Source: Hydrogenophaga sp. (GTDB lineage: Bacteria; Pseudomonadota; Gammaproteobacteria; Burkholderiales; Burkholderiaceae_C). From it: DNA of 64,000 bases. This document shows positions 1 through 9,315 of the stretch, piece after piece. Position 1 is the stretch's first letter; each line of letters starts with the position of its first letter. The translations under genes were made by a program, and so were the position numbers. The stretch spans positions 52,580-116,579 of the forward strand of contig NZ_JAOASO010000136.1 in the NCBI RefSeq assembly GCF_030158645.1. The letters are read 5' to 3'. The notes under the pieces were generated by a model. It did no database searches. It saw only the letters and a program-made list of their open reading frames with translations, and was not told the origin of the DNA.

Positions 1-1260
1 GATCTTCCACGCCACCGTGGGCGCCACGGGACCGGCGATGAGGTCGCAGCGCTCGAAGGCGGATTGAAAGTCTTGCGCGATCAGGCGGCGGATCTGCTGG
101 GCCTTGAGGTAGTAAGCGTCGTAGTAGCCGTGGCTCAGCACGTAAGTGCCGATCATGATGCGGCGCTGCACCTCGGGGCCGAAGGCCTCGCTGCGCGACT
201 TCTTGTACATGTCGATCAGGTCGACGTATTTCGCCGCGCGGTGGCCGAACTTCACGCCGTCAAAACGGCTCAGGTTGCTCGACGCTTCCGCGGGCGCAAT
301 GATGTAGTAGACCGGAATCGAAAGCTCGGTGCGGGGCAGCGAGATGTCGACCAAGGTGGCGCCCAGCCTTTCGTATTCCGCCAATGCGGCGCGCACGGCG
401 GCCAGCACATCGGGCGCGCAACCCGCGCCGAAAAATTCGGCCGGCAGGCCGATGCGCAGGCCGTTGAGCGGCCGCGCCGCGGTGGCGCCCTCGCGCGGGC
501 GGCCGATGGCGGCGCTGTAGTCCTCGGCGGGGTGGTCCAGGCTGGTGGAGTCGCGGTCGATGTCGGGGCCGGCCATCGCGGTCAGCAAGGCCGCGCAGTC
601 GGCCGCGCTGCGCGCCATGGGACCGGCCTGGTCCAGGCTGGAGGCAAACGCCACCATGCCGTAGCGCGAGCAGCGGCCGTAGGTGGGCTTGATGCCGGTG
701 ATGCCGGTGAAGCTGGCGGGCTGGCGGATCGAACCGCCGGTGTCGGTGCCGGTGGCGGCGGGCATCAGGCGCGCAGCCACCGCTGCGGCCGAACCGCCCG
801 AGGAGCCACCGGGCACGCGGGTGGCGTCCCAGGGGTTCTGCACCGGGCCAAACGCGGAGTTGTCGTTGCCCGACCCCATGGCGAACTCGTCGCAGTTGAG
901 CTTGCCCAGCGACACGGCACCTTGTGCGGCCAGGCGCTGCACCACGGTCGCGTCGAACGGGCTCTGGTAACCCGCCAGCATCTTCGATCCGGCGGTGGTG
1001 GGAAAGTCTTTCGTGACGAAGATGTCCTTGTGCGCCAGCGGCACACCCAGCAGCGGCGTGCGTTCGCCGGCGGCCACGCGGGCGTCGGCTGCGCGGGCCT
1101 GGGCGAGCGTGGCTTCTTCGTTGAAGGCAAGGTAGGCGCCGAGCGAGGCGAATTGTTTTGCGCGGGCCAGCAGGTGCTGTGCGGCTTCGACGCTGCTGGT
1201 CTGCTTGGCGGCGATGGCGGTGGCGAGCTCGAGCACGCCCATGTCGTGAAGCGCTTTCAT
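1..1260 (-). CDS. gatA: Glutamyl-tRNA(Gln)/aspartyl-tRNA(Asn) amidotransferase subunit A (partial, 3' end outside window)
   Basis: This is the amidase subunit of the GatCAB enzyme. It releases ammonia from glutamine so that mischarged Glu-tRNA(Gln) or Asp-tRNA(Asn) can be converted to the correct aminoacyl-tRNA in the cytoplasm. The reading frame from the ATG at 1260 gives about 420 residues, and the last 70 or so lie beyond position 1. The catalytic Lys is in HKDIF near residue 77, and the Gly/Ser-rich amidase signature [10 protein letters not shown] is near residues 148-157, followed by [11 protein letters not shown]. The start codon overlaps the gatC stop by four bases (ATGA), so the two are translationally coupled. 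gatB would be expected just outside the window. The identification is secure. Confidence 0.95.
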   Translation of the reverse strand, partial: MKALHDMGVLELATAIAAKQTSSVEAAQHLLARAKQFASLGAYLAFNEEATLAQARAADARVAAGERTPLLGVPLAHKDIFVTKDFPTTAGSKMLAGYQSPFDATVVQRLAAQGAVSLGKLNCDEFAMGSGNDNSAFGPVQNPWDATRVPGGSSGGSAAAVAARLMPAATGTDTGGSIRQPASFTGITGIKPTYGRCSRYGMVAFASSLDQAGPMARSAADCAALLTAMAGPDIDRDSTSLDHPAEDYSAAIGRPREGATAARPLNGLRIGLPAEFFGAGCAPDVLAAVRAALAEYERLGATLVDISLPRTELSIPVYYIIAPAEASSNLSRFDGVKFGHRAAKYVDLIDMYKKSRSEAFGPEVQRRIMIGTYVLSHGYYDAYYLKAQQIRRLIAQDFQSAFERCDLIAGPVAPTVAWKI

Positions 1261-1556
1261 TCGATCACCTTCGGCACGAGGAACAAGCCGCGTTCCACGG
1301 CGGGAGCACTCTTCTGGTTGGCCTCGCGGTTGTTGGGTTCGCTGGCCACGTCGGGGCGCAGGCGCAGACTCACATGGTCGATCACGGCAGTGGGGTGGGC
1401 CAGCGGCTCCACGCCGGTCGTGTCCACCGCGTTCATCTGCTCCACGGTGTCGAAGAAGCCGTTGAGCTGGGACAGCATGCGTTCGCTCTGCGGCCCGGAG
1501 AGCTCCAGGCGCGCCAGGTTGGCGATGCGGCCGATGTCGGACAGGGTCAGGGACAT
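1257..1556 (-). CDS. gatC: Amidotransferase subunit C (GatC)
   Basis: This 99-residue protein is the small structural subunit that wraps around and stabilises GatA in the GatCAB complex. It has the normal length and the family pattern: an N-terminal helix with [12 protein letters not shown], a middle helix with [16 protein letters not shown] and a C-terminal segment with the Pro/Arg-rich LRPDV. It is the first gene of a leftward gatC-gatA(-gatB) operon and is divergent from mreB across about 290 bases. Confidence 0.93.
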   Translation of the reverse strand: MSLTLSDIGRIANLARLELSGPQSERMLSQLNGFFDTVEQMNAVDTTGVEPLAHPTAVIDHVSLRLRPDVASEPNNREANQKSAPAVERGLFLVPKVIE

Positions 1557-1742
1557 GTCGAGGTGGTTCCGGAAGTTGGGATCTGCGGCGCCCCAAGTTC
1601 AGCCAAAGGCGCTGAAACGCGGTGTAAATCGCAGAAATGGGGCCTGCTTGCGTGCAGTTGTGCACAGGGGATACGGTATTATCCAAGGTTTAACGGCAGA
1701 CCCCGTACCGCCACGGTTTTTGCCTTGGAATCAAACACTTAG

Positions 1743-2894
<1,152 letters not shown>

Positions 2895-2951
2895 GCCCGC
2901 GCCGCACCCCGGCGCCCCCGCACACGCACCACCAGACCCACCCCGAGCGTC

Positions 2952-3890
2952 ATGCCACTGGGCACCCTGGATCGCACCCCGCCCCCCTTCTTCAAGCAGG
3001 GGCCGTCGGCACTGTCCAAGTTGGTGGTGTTCAGCGCACTGGCACTTTTTCTCATGGTGGCCGACCTGCGCTTCGAAGTGGCGAAACCGGTGCGCGCCTC
3101 GCTGGCCACCGCCTTGTACCCAGCGCAGTGGCTGGTGCTGCAACCGGTGCAGGCCGTCGCCGGTCTGGGCGGGTATTTCACCTCACTGCACCAGGCGCAA
3201 CAAAACGAGGGCGAAGCGCTCAAGCGGCTGGCGACCCAGGCCGACCGCACCCTGCAGCTGGAGCAGATGGCGCTGGAAAACCAGCGGCTGCGCGCCCTGC
3301 TGGCCATGCGCGAGCGCACCGGCAGCCAGGCCATGGGCGCGCAGGTGCTCTACGACGCGGCCGACCCCTACTCGCGAAAAATCGTGATCGACCGGGGCCA
3401 GACGCAGGGCGTGCTGCCCGGCTCGCCCGTGATTGACGAGAACGGCGTGCTGGGCCAGGTCACGCGTGTCTACCCCTTGGTGTCCGAGGTGAGCCTGCTG
3501 ATCGACCGCGACATGGCCATCCCGGTGCTGAACACCCGCACCGGCGTTCGCAGCGTGGCCTACGGCCAGCCCTCCACCAAGGGCGACGGCATGGAGCTGC
3601 GCTACACCCTGGCCAGCGCGGACATTGCCCAGGGCGACCTGCTCACCACCAGCGGCGTGGACGGCGTGTACCCACCCGGTCTGCCGGTGGCCCGCGTGAC
3701 GCTGGTCGAACGCCAGGCCGAGTCGTCGTTCTCGCGCATCGAGGCGGAGCCACTGGCCCAGGTGCAGGGCACGCTGCACGTGCTGGTGCTGACCCCGGCC
3801 GGAGCGGCCTTGCCGCCGTCGCCCGTGGCAGAGCCCGCCCGCGCCGTGGGCACACCCGATCGCCCGGGCGTGCGGAGCAGCGCGCCATGA
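2952..3890 (+). CDS. mreC: Rod shape-determining protein MreC
   Basis: MreC is a bitopic inner-membrane protein whose periplasmic part binds PBP2 and links it to MreB. The 312-residue product has a single membrane segment at about residues 23-40, then a coiled-coil stretch at about 75-120 (LEQMALENQRLRALLAM) and the beta-rich MreC core with GVLPGSPVIDENGVLGQV. The C-terminal tail is Pro/Ala-rich and probably disordered. It lies 57 bases after mreB and overlaps mreD by four bases, so it is part of the same operon. Confidence 0.95.
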   Translation: MPLGTLDRTPPPFFKQGPSALSKLVVFSALALFLMVADLRFEVAKPVRASLATALYPAQWLVLQPVQAVAGLGGYFTSLHQAQQNEGEALKRLATQADRTLQLEQMALENQRLRALLAMRERTGSQAMGAQVLYDAADPYSRKIVIDRGQTQGVLPGSPVIDENGVLGQVTRVYPLVSEVSLLIDRDMAIPVLNTRTGVRSVAYGQPSTKGDGMELRYTLASADIAQGDLLTTSGVDGVYPPGLPVARVTLVERQAESSFSRIEAEPLAQVQGTLHVLVLTPAGAALPPSPVAEPARAVGTPDRPGVRSSAP

Positions 3891-4417
3891 TCATGCGTCC
3901 CGGCCAGCAGCTGCTGCTGCCCGCCAACCCGGCCTTCATCTGGTTCAGCCTGATCGCTGCGCTCATGTTCAACATGCTCACGAACATGGGCCTGTGGGGC
4001 CGCGCCGCCTGGGTTCCCGACCTCCTGGCGGTGGCGCTGGTGTTCTGGAGCGTGCACCAGCCCTTGCGTATCGGCGTGGGTGTGGCGTTTGCCTTTGGCC
4101 TCGCCATGGACGTGCACCAGGGCGCCCTGCTGGGCCAGCACGCGCTGGCCTACACCGTGCTCGGCTTCCTGGCCATCTCGATGCACCGCCGTCTGCTGTG
4201 GTTCGGCGTGCCCAACCAGGCGGTGCAGGTGCTGCCCCTGTTCGTGGCGGCCCACCTGCTGGAGCTGGTGGCGCGCATGGCTTCGGGGGGCGGCTTTCCC
4301 GGCTGGCTGTATTTCCTGGCGCCGGTGCTGGAAGCGGCGTTGTGGCCCGTGGTGAGCGTGCTGCTGCTCGTGCCTCAGCGCCGCGCACCCAACCCCGACG
4401 ACAACCGACCGTTATAG
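3887..4417 (+). CDS. mreD: Rod shape-determining protein MreD
   Basis: This 176-residue integral membrane protein has about five hydrophobic segments (for example WFSLIAALMFNML and LLAVALVFWSV) and the MreD-type GLAMDVHQGALLGQHAL signature near residues 72-88. MreD is the polytopic partner of MreC in the elongasome. The ATG overlaps the mreC stop (ATGA), which indicates coupled translation. Only two bases separate its stop from mrdA. Confidence 0.92.
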   Translation: MIMRPGQQLLLPANPAFIWFSLIAALMFNMLTNMGLWGRAAWVPDLLAVALVFWSVHQPLRIGVGVAFAFGLAMDVHQGALLGQHALAYTVLGFLAISMHRRLLWFGVPNQAVQVLPLFVAAHLLELVARMASGGGFPGWLYFLAPVLEAALWPVVSVLLLVPQRRAPNPDDNRPL

Positions 4418-4419
4418 CC

Positions 4420-6405
4420 ATGACCGAACTGCGAAACGTCGAAGCCGACCTGGCCCAGTTCCGCACCCGCTTGCTGGTGATCGGGCTGGCGGTGGTGTTC
4501 GCGTTTGGCCTGATCGCTGCTCGCATGGTGTACCTGCAGGTGCTGCGCCACGACGACTTGCTGGCGCAGGCCGAGAGCAACCGCACGGCCGTACTGCCGG
4601 TGGTGCCCAACCGGGGGCAGATCGTGGACCGCAACGGCCGGGTGCTCGCCACCAATTACTCGGCCTACACGCTGGAGATCACGCCTTCGCGCGTGCTCGA
4701 CATGGAGGCCACCATTGCCCAGCTGGGTGAGCTGGTGGAGATTTCGCCGCGCGACCAGCGCCGCTTTCGCAAGCTGCTCGAAGAGTCGCACAGCTTCGAC
4801 TCGCTGCCGATCCGCACCCGCCTCACCGACGAGGAGGTGGCCCGCTTCACGGTGCAGCGCTACCGCTTCCCGGGGGTCGACGTGCGTGCGCGGCTGCTGC
4901 GCCAGTACCCCAACGGCGAAACGGCCAGCCACGTGATCGGCTACATCGGGCGCATCAACCAGCGCGAGAAAGAGTCGATCGCCGACTGGGCCGAGGAAGA
5001 CCAGGCCAACTACCGCGGCACCGAGTACATCGGCAAACTCGGCGCCGAACAGAGCTACGAACAGACCCTGCACGGCACCACCGGTTTCGAGCGCGTGGAA
5101 ACCTCGGCCGGCGGCCGTGCGGTGCGCTCGCTGGCCAACACGCCCGCCACGCCCGGCGACACCGTGGTGCTGTCGATCGACATCCAGCTGCAGAAGCTGA
5201 TCGAGGACATGTTCGGCGAACGGCGCGGCGCGTTGGTGGCCATCGACCCGCGCAGCGGCGAGGTGCTGGCCTTTGTGAGCAAGCCCACGTTCGATCCCAA
5301 CCTGTTCGTCGAGGGCATCGACGTGGAGAACTGGCGAGCGCTCAACGAGTCGGTGGACAAGCCTTTGCTCAACCGGGCCCTGCGCGGCACCTATCCGCCG
5401 GGCTCCACCTACAAGCCCTTCATGGCGCTGGCCGCACTGGAAACCGGCACCCGCTCGGCACAAACCGTGATCAACGATCCGGGCTTCTGGATGTTCGGCA
5501 GCCACCGGTTCCGCAGCCATGGCGACGGAGGCCTGGGCGCCGTGGACATGAAGCGCAGCATCGTGAAGTCGAGCAACACCTACTACTACTCGCTGGCCAA
5601 CGAGATGGGCGTGGACGCGATGCACGACTTCATGAAGCCGCTGGGGTTCGGCCAGATCACCGGCATCGACTTGCGCGGCGAAGTGCGGGGCGTGCTGCCC
5701 AGCCAGGACTGGAAGCGCAACACCTACAAACGCCCCGAGCAGCAGCGCTGGTACGCCGGCGAAACCATTTCGCTGGGCATCGGCCAGGGCTACAACAGCT
5801 TCACCATGCTGCAGCTGGCCCATGCCATGGCCACGCTGGCCAACGGCGGCGTGAAACACGCGCCCCACCTCACCATGGCCACCGAAAACGTGATCACCCG
5901 CGAGCGCAGCCCGCTGCCGACGCCGCCGGCGGTGAGCCTGGGCTACAAACCTGAAAACGTGCGCGTGGTGCTGGAGGCCATGCAGGCCGTGACCACCGAA
6001 GGCACCTCCACCCGCGTGTTTGCCGGCGCCGGGTACGCCAGCGGCGGCAAGACCGGCACGGCGCAGGCCGTGACCATCGGCCAGCGCGACCGCTACGACG
6101 CCCGCAAGCTCGAGGAACACCAGCGCGACCACGCGCTCTACGTGGCCTTTGCCCCGATCAACCAGCCCCGCGTGGCGATTGCGGTGGTGGTGGAGAACGC
6201 CGGCTTCGGTGCCGCGTCCGCCGCGCCGATTGCGCGGCGCGTGTTCGACTACCTGCTGCTCGACCAGTACCCGAATCCGCAAGACCTGGCGGCGGTGCGC
6301 GTGGGCCAGGCCTCGGCCCCCATCGGAACGCCGCTGAAAGCCAGTGAGATGCCCTGGCCGCCGGAGGCGGCGGCAACCTCCGCGCCGCTTCGCGTCACCC
6401 CCTGA
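4420..6405 (+). CDS. mrdA: Penicillin-binding protein 2 (peptidoglycan D,D-transpeptidase MrdA)
   Basis: PBP2 is the class B transpeptidase that cross-links peptidoglycan during cell elongation. I start it at ATG 4420, two bases after the mreD stop; the open frame extends upstream only by reading through mreD. The 661-residue protein has one N-terminal membrane anchor at about residues 17-40, a pedestal/dimerisation domain, and the transpeptidase domain with all three motifs: SxxK at Ser329-Lys332 (PGSTYKPF), SxN at 384-386 (SSNTYYYS) and KTG at 544 (GGKTGTAQ). Its end overlaps the convergent TSUP gene by 11 bases. No rodA follows, although rodA commonly does. Confidence 0.96.
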   Translation: MTELRNVEADLAQFRTRLLVIGLAVVFAFGLIAARMVYLQVLRHDDLLAQAESNRTAVLPVVPNRGQIVDRNGRVLATNYSAYTLEITPSRVLDMEATIAQLGELVEISPRDQRRFRKLLEESHSFDSLPIRTRLTDEEVARFTVQRYRFPGVDVRARLLRQYPNGETASHVIGYIGRINQREKESIADWAEEDQANYRGTEYIGKLGAEQSYEQTLHGTTGFERVETSAGGRAVRSLANTPATPGDTVVLSIDIQLQKLIEDMFGERRGALVAIDPRSGEVLAFVSKPTFDPNLFVEGIDVENWRALNESVDKPLLNRALRGTYPPGSTYKPFMALAALETGTRSAQTVINDPGFWMFGSHRFRSHGDGGLGAVDMKRSIVKSSNTYYYSLANEMGVDAMHDFMKPLGFGQITGIDLRGEVRGVLPSQDWKRNTYKRPEQQRWYAGETISLGIGQGYNSFTMLQLAHAMATLANGGVKHAPHLTMATENVITRERSPLPTPPAVSLGYKPENVRVVLEAMQAVTTEGTSTRVFAGAGYASGGKTGTAQAVTIGQRDRYDARKLEEHQRDHALYVAFAPINQPRVAIAVVVENAGFGAASAAPIARRVFDYLLLDQYPNPQDLAAVRVGQASAPIGTPLKASEMPWPPEAAATSAPLRVTP

Positions 6406-7156
6406 TCCACGCATCAAAGGTCGTCTTCAGGATCAGCGCCGACACCACCACGATGAAGGCGACGCGCACGAAGCCGCTGCCGTGTTTGAGCGCCAGGCGC
6501 GTGCCCAGCAAACTGCCCACCACGTTGGCCACGGCCATGGCCAGCACGAAGTGCCACCACACGTGGCCCTTCAAGGCGAACAGCATCAACGCGGCGAGGT
6601 TGGTGGCGGTGTTGATGAGCTTGGCGCTGGCGCTGGCGTGCAGGAAGTCGTAGCCCAGCCAGCGCACGAACAAGAAGACGAAGAAGCTGCCGGTACCGGG
6701 GCCGAAGAAGCCGTCGTAGAAGCCGATGGTGGCCCCCAGCACGCAGGCGGCGGCGGCTTCCTGTCGGCCGCTGAATCGCGGCGCGTGGTGGCGCCCGAGG
6801 TCCTTGCGGGCCAGCGTGTAGGCGAGCACGCCGAGCAGCACCACCGGCAAGGCTCGGCGCAAGAAGTCGGGTGAGATCACGGTCACGGTCCAGGCACCGG
6901 CCATCGAGCCGGCAAAGCCCACAGTGGCAGCCGGCAGCAGTGCATGCCACGGCATGTTCACGCGCCGCGCGTACTGCAGGGTGGCCGCGGCCGTGCCCCA
7001 CACCGAGGCTCCCTTGTTCACGCCGAACAGCGTGGCCGGGTGGGTGGTGGGGAACATGGCGAACAGCGCCGGCACCAGGATGAGACCACCACCCCCCACG
7101 ATCGAATCCACGAAACCGGCAAACAACGAGGCCAGCGAAACCAAGAGCAATTCCAT
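6395..7156 (-). CDS. TSUP family (TauE/SafE) membrane permease
   Basis: This 253-residue protein belongs to the TauE/SafE family of permeases, members of which export sulfite or sulfonates or move other small organic anions. The substrate here cannot be told. It opens with the typical LFAGFVDSIVGGGGLILVPAL segment and carries a second copy of the motif near residue 160 (GFYDGFFGPGTGSFF), as expected for the family's inverted repeat, with seven or eight hydrophobic helices. I choose ATG 7156, where the family homology begins. The open frame continues upstream into what looks like a leader with a transcription terminator only 57 bases before the start codon. That implies attenuation or a separate upstream small RNA. 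Confidence 0.85.
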   Translation of the reverse strand: MELLLVSLASLFAGFVDSIVGGGGLILVPALFAMFPTTHPATLFGVNKGASVWGTAAATLQYARRVNMPWHALLPAATVGFAGSMAGAWTVTVISPDFLRRALPVVLLGVLAYTLARKDLGRHHAPRFSGRQEAAAACVLGATIGFYDGFFGPGTGSFFVFLFVRWLGYDFLHASASAKLINTATNLAALMLFALKGHVWWHFVLAMAVANVVGSLLGTRLALKHGSGFVRVAFIVVVSALILKTTFDAWIRG

Positions 7157-7213
7157 GGGGGGATTGTCGCCCGCACGCTCCACCGCATCCCGAACCCCGT
7201 CACCCGCACACCG

Positions 7214-7246
7214 GCAAAAAAAAAACCGACCCACAAGGGTCGGTTT
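7214..7246 (-). terminator. Intrinsic terminator firing leftward, upstream of the TSUP gene
   Basis: A perfect 10-base-pair stem (AAACCGACCC at 7223-7232, loop ACAA, GGGTCGGTTT at 7237-7246) is followed on the minus strand by a run of about ten U residues. It is oriented to stop leftward transcription. The next gene to the right (amtB) runs rightward, so no known leftward gene feeds it. Only 57 bases separate it from the TSUP start codon. Confidence 0.85.
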
Positions 7247-7411
7247 GAACAATCTGGCATCTCTGGGGACGCTGAACACATTTTCTGGTTGGACTGGGTT
7301 GTCTCCTCGGTCCCCCGCGGTCACCAGCGCAGGGCACTGGAGCGAGTGCATGCACTGTATCGGCTCGCACCAGCGCTGTGCATCCGGGCTTTCCCTTGGC
7401 CGGGACAACCC
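7247..7411 (-). ncRNA. Candidate structured leader or small RNA ahead of the terminator
   Basis: The 305-base space between the TSUP and amtB genes has no credible ORF. Read on the minus strand, 7411 to 7296 carries three nested inverted repeats: GGGTTGTC (7411-7404) with GACAACCC (7303-7296), CAGCGC (7377-7372) with GCGCTG (7330-7325), and a short GCGAG/CTCGC stem inside. The strong terminator at 7214-7246 follows. This could be a riboswitch-like attenuator for the permease or an independent small RNA. The minus strand also contains GAGCCGATA, identical to the pRNA template of E. coli 6S RNA, but the fold does not place it in an open bubble, so I do not call it 6S. The stretch overlaps the amtB control region, so part of the symmetry may be operator rather than RNA. 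Confidence 0.35.
7367..7381 (+). promoter_or_regulatory. NtrC-type enhancer site upstream of amtB (7462)
   Basis: The sequence GCACCAGCGCTGTGC fits the NtrC consensus GCAC-N7-GTGC exactly. It is centred about 65 bases upstream of the transcription start predicted from the sigma54 promoter at 7412-7428. A second, imperfect version with N8 spacing lies at 7334-7349. Together they fit nitrogen-limitation control of the ammonium transporter. Confidence 0.6.
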
Positions 7412-7428
7412 TTGGCACAGTTGATGCA
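7412..7428 (+). promoter_or_regulatory. Sigma54 promoter of amtB
   Basis: TTGGCACAGTTGATGCA carries the -24 GG and -12 GC separated by exactly ten bases, and TGGCAC matches the -24 consensus fully. Initiation would fall near 7440, giving a leader of about 20 bases with an AGG Shine-Dalgarno before the ATG at 7462. Confidence 0.75.
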
Positions 7429-7461
7429 CGGGGCTGCGTGTCGTTGGAATCAGGTAACAAA

Positions 7462-8859
7462 ATGCACCACAACCGTGTGACCGCCTTCGTTCGTCCCGCC
7501 CTCAACCAGAGAAACTGCCGTCCCTCCGCCGCGCTGATCGCCGCCCTGCTCGGACCACTGACGGCCGCTGCCCAGACAGCCCCTGCGGCACCCGTGGCCC
7601 CGGTGCTCACTTCGCCTGGCCTCGTGGCGGCCAGCACGATCTCGAGCGCCGACACCGCCTGGCTCATGGTCAGCACCGCGCTGGTGTTGCTCATGACGCT
7701 GCCGGGGATCGCCCTCTTTTACGGCGGCATGGTGCGCCGCTTCAATGTCATCAACACCATGGCCAGCGTGGTCGGCATCGCCGCCGTGGTAAGCCTGCTG
7801 TGGTTCGGCCTGGCGTACTCGCTGGCGTTCACGCCGGGTGGCGCGCTGGGTGGCTTCATCGGCGGCTTCGAGCGCGCGGGCTTCTCGGGCATGGAGTTCC
7901 TCGGTGCCACCGGTCAGGTGGCCGTGAGTCACATCGCCAAGCACGTGCCCGAATCGGTGTTCGCCATGTTCCAGCTCACCTTCGCCATCATCACCTGCGC
8001 CCTGGTGGTGGGGGCGCTGGTGGAGCGCATGCACTTCGGCGCGCTGCTCACCTTCACCGGCCTGTGGCTGTTGCTGGTGTACGCGCCCATCGCCCACTGG
8101 GTGTGGGAGCCGGGCGGCTGGCTGGCGCAACTGGGCGCGCTCGACTTTGCCGGCGGCTCGGTGGTGCACATCAATGCCGGTGCCGCCGCGCTGGTCTGCG
8201 CCTACGCACTGGGCCCTCGCGAGGGCTATGGCCGCGAGCCCTTCATTCCGTTCAACCTGGGCCTGACCATGGCCGGCACCGGGCTGCTGTGGGTGGGCTG
8301 GTTCGGCTTCAACGCCGGCTCGGCGCTGGCGGCCGACGGCCGCGCCGGCCTGGCCATGGCGGTCACGCACATCGCGGCGGCGGCGGGCGCGCTCTCGTGG
8401 ATGGGCGCCGAGTGGCTGGCGCGCAAACGCGCCTCGCTGCTGGGCCTGTGCTCGGGCGTGGTGGCGGGTCTGGTGGCCATCACACCGGCGGCGGGTTTTG
8501 TCACGCCGCGCAGCGCGCTCATCATTGGTCTGGTGGCCGGCGTGGCATGCTACTGGGGCGCCACGGCGCTCAAGCGCAAGCTGCGCGCCGACGACTCGCT
8601 CGATGTGTTCGGCGTGCACGGCGTGGGTGGCCTGGTGGGCGCGCTGCTCACCGGCCTGCTGGCCGACCCGGCGATCTCGGGTGTGGAAGCGAGTTTCCTG
8701 TCTCAAGTGATCGCTTGTGCGGCCGTGCTGGCTTACAGCCTGGTCATGACGGCCGTGGTGCTGTGGATCACCTCGCGCTTCACCACGCTGCGGGTGCGCG
8801 AGTTCGAGGAGCGTGCAGGCCTGGATGTGTCGCTGCACAACGAACAGCTCGGCCACTGA
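7462..8859 (+). CDS. amtB: Ammonium transporter (Amt family), first copy
   Basis: This protein is an inner-membrane ammonium channel of 465 residues. A signal-peptide-like N-terminus ends near TAAAQ at about residue 37. The mature part shows Amt hallmarks: ADTAWLMVSTALVLLMTLPG, ALFYGGMVRR, AHWVWEPGGWLAQLGALDFAGGSVVHI and DVFGVHGVGGLVGALLTG, with the twin pore histidines expected in the VHI and VHG segments. I start at ATG 7462 rather than an upstream start, because 7412-7428 is a sigma54 promoter. Unlike the second copy at 35.7-37.3 kb it has no adjacent glnK. A small unknown gene follows 12 bases downstream. Confidence 0.93.
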   Translation: MHHNRVTAFVRPALNQRNCRPSAALIAALLGPLTAAAQTAPAAPVAPVLTSPGLVAASTISSADTAWLMVSTALVLLMTLPGIALFYGGMVRRFNVINTMASVVGIAAVVSLLWFGLAYSLAFTPGGALGGFIGGFERAGFSGMEFLGATGQVAVSHIAKHVPESVFAMFQLTFAIITCALVVGALVERMHFGALLTFTGLWLLLVYAPIAHWVWEPGGWLAQLGALDFAGGSVVHINAGAAALVCAYALGPREGYGREPFIPFNLGLTMAGTGLLWVGWFGFNAGSALAADGRAGLAMAVTHIAAAAGALSWMGAEWLARKRASLLGLCSGVVAGLVAITPAAGFVTPRSALIIGLVAGVACYWGATALKRKLRADDSLDVFGVHGVGGLVGALLTGLLADPAISGVEASFLSQVIACAAVLAYSLVMTAVVLWITSRFTTLRVREFEERAGLDVSLHNEQLGH

Positions 8860-8871
8860 GGCGCCACGCGC

Positions 8872-9315
8872 ATGACCTCCAACGACGTCTTTGCCCTGGC
8901 CGCGCACCTGCATGTGTTGCTGCGGCGCAAGACCGGTCGCGTGACCGACACCGAGTGGCTGACCACCAACGCCGACTACGCGCGCGAGATCGTGCGCTTC
9001 ACGCGCGAGAAGGCCACGTCGGAAGAGCACGCCGACCTGCTGGCCCTGGCCGACAAGCTCGAAGCCGCCATTCCGCTGATCGCGGCGCCCGGGCGCAAGC
9101 CCTTGCTGCAGGCGGCGGCCGACACGCTGAAGGCGGGCCAGGTCAGCGCGGCCGCGGCCCAGCGCGCTGCCACGCCACGTTCAGGCGGGTTTGCCAACTC
9201 GATGCCCGCAGGCCAGAACAGCGGCTTCATCGAGTCCGCGCTGCTCTCGGCCTTCGGCGGACCGCGCAAGGATGGCGAAGACCCCGATGCGCGTTACGTG
9301 GGCGGAATCCGCTAG
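8872..9315 (+). CDS. Hypothetical protein downstream of amtB
   Basis: I do not recognise this 147-residue protein. It is hydrophilic and mostly helical by composition, with no signal peptide, membrane segment or Cys cluster. The C-terminal third (from about residue 100) is Gly/Ser/Asn-rich and probably flexible (SGGFANSMPAGQNSGFIES). It starts 12 bases after amtB and is probably cotranscribed from the sigma54 promoter, which hints at a nitrogen-related role but proves none. Its stop overlaps the convergent oxidoreductase by four bases. Confidence 0.7.
   Translation: MTSNDVFALAAHLHVLLRRKTGRVTDTEWLTTNADYAREIVRFTREKATSEEHADLLALADKLEAAIPLIAAPGRKPLLQAAADTLKAGQVSAAAAQRAATPRSGGFANSMPAGQNSGFIESALLSAFGGPRKDGEDPDARYVGGIR

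Noticed and set aside
1658..1688. DnaA-box-like strings (TTGTGCACA, TTATCCAAG) upstream of mreB
   Set aside because: Each has at least two mismatches to the consensus, there is no cluster, and no dnaA or dnaN is nearby. Not an origin.
7247..7411. 6S RNA (ssrS) on the minus strand, because of the GAGCCGATA string
   Set aside because: Only the nine-base pRNA template string and a loose GGTGA match agree. The local fold buries that string in a stem and I could not build the closing stem and central bubble, so I only report a candidate structured RNA.
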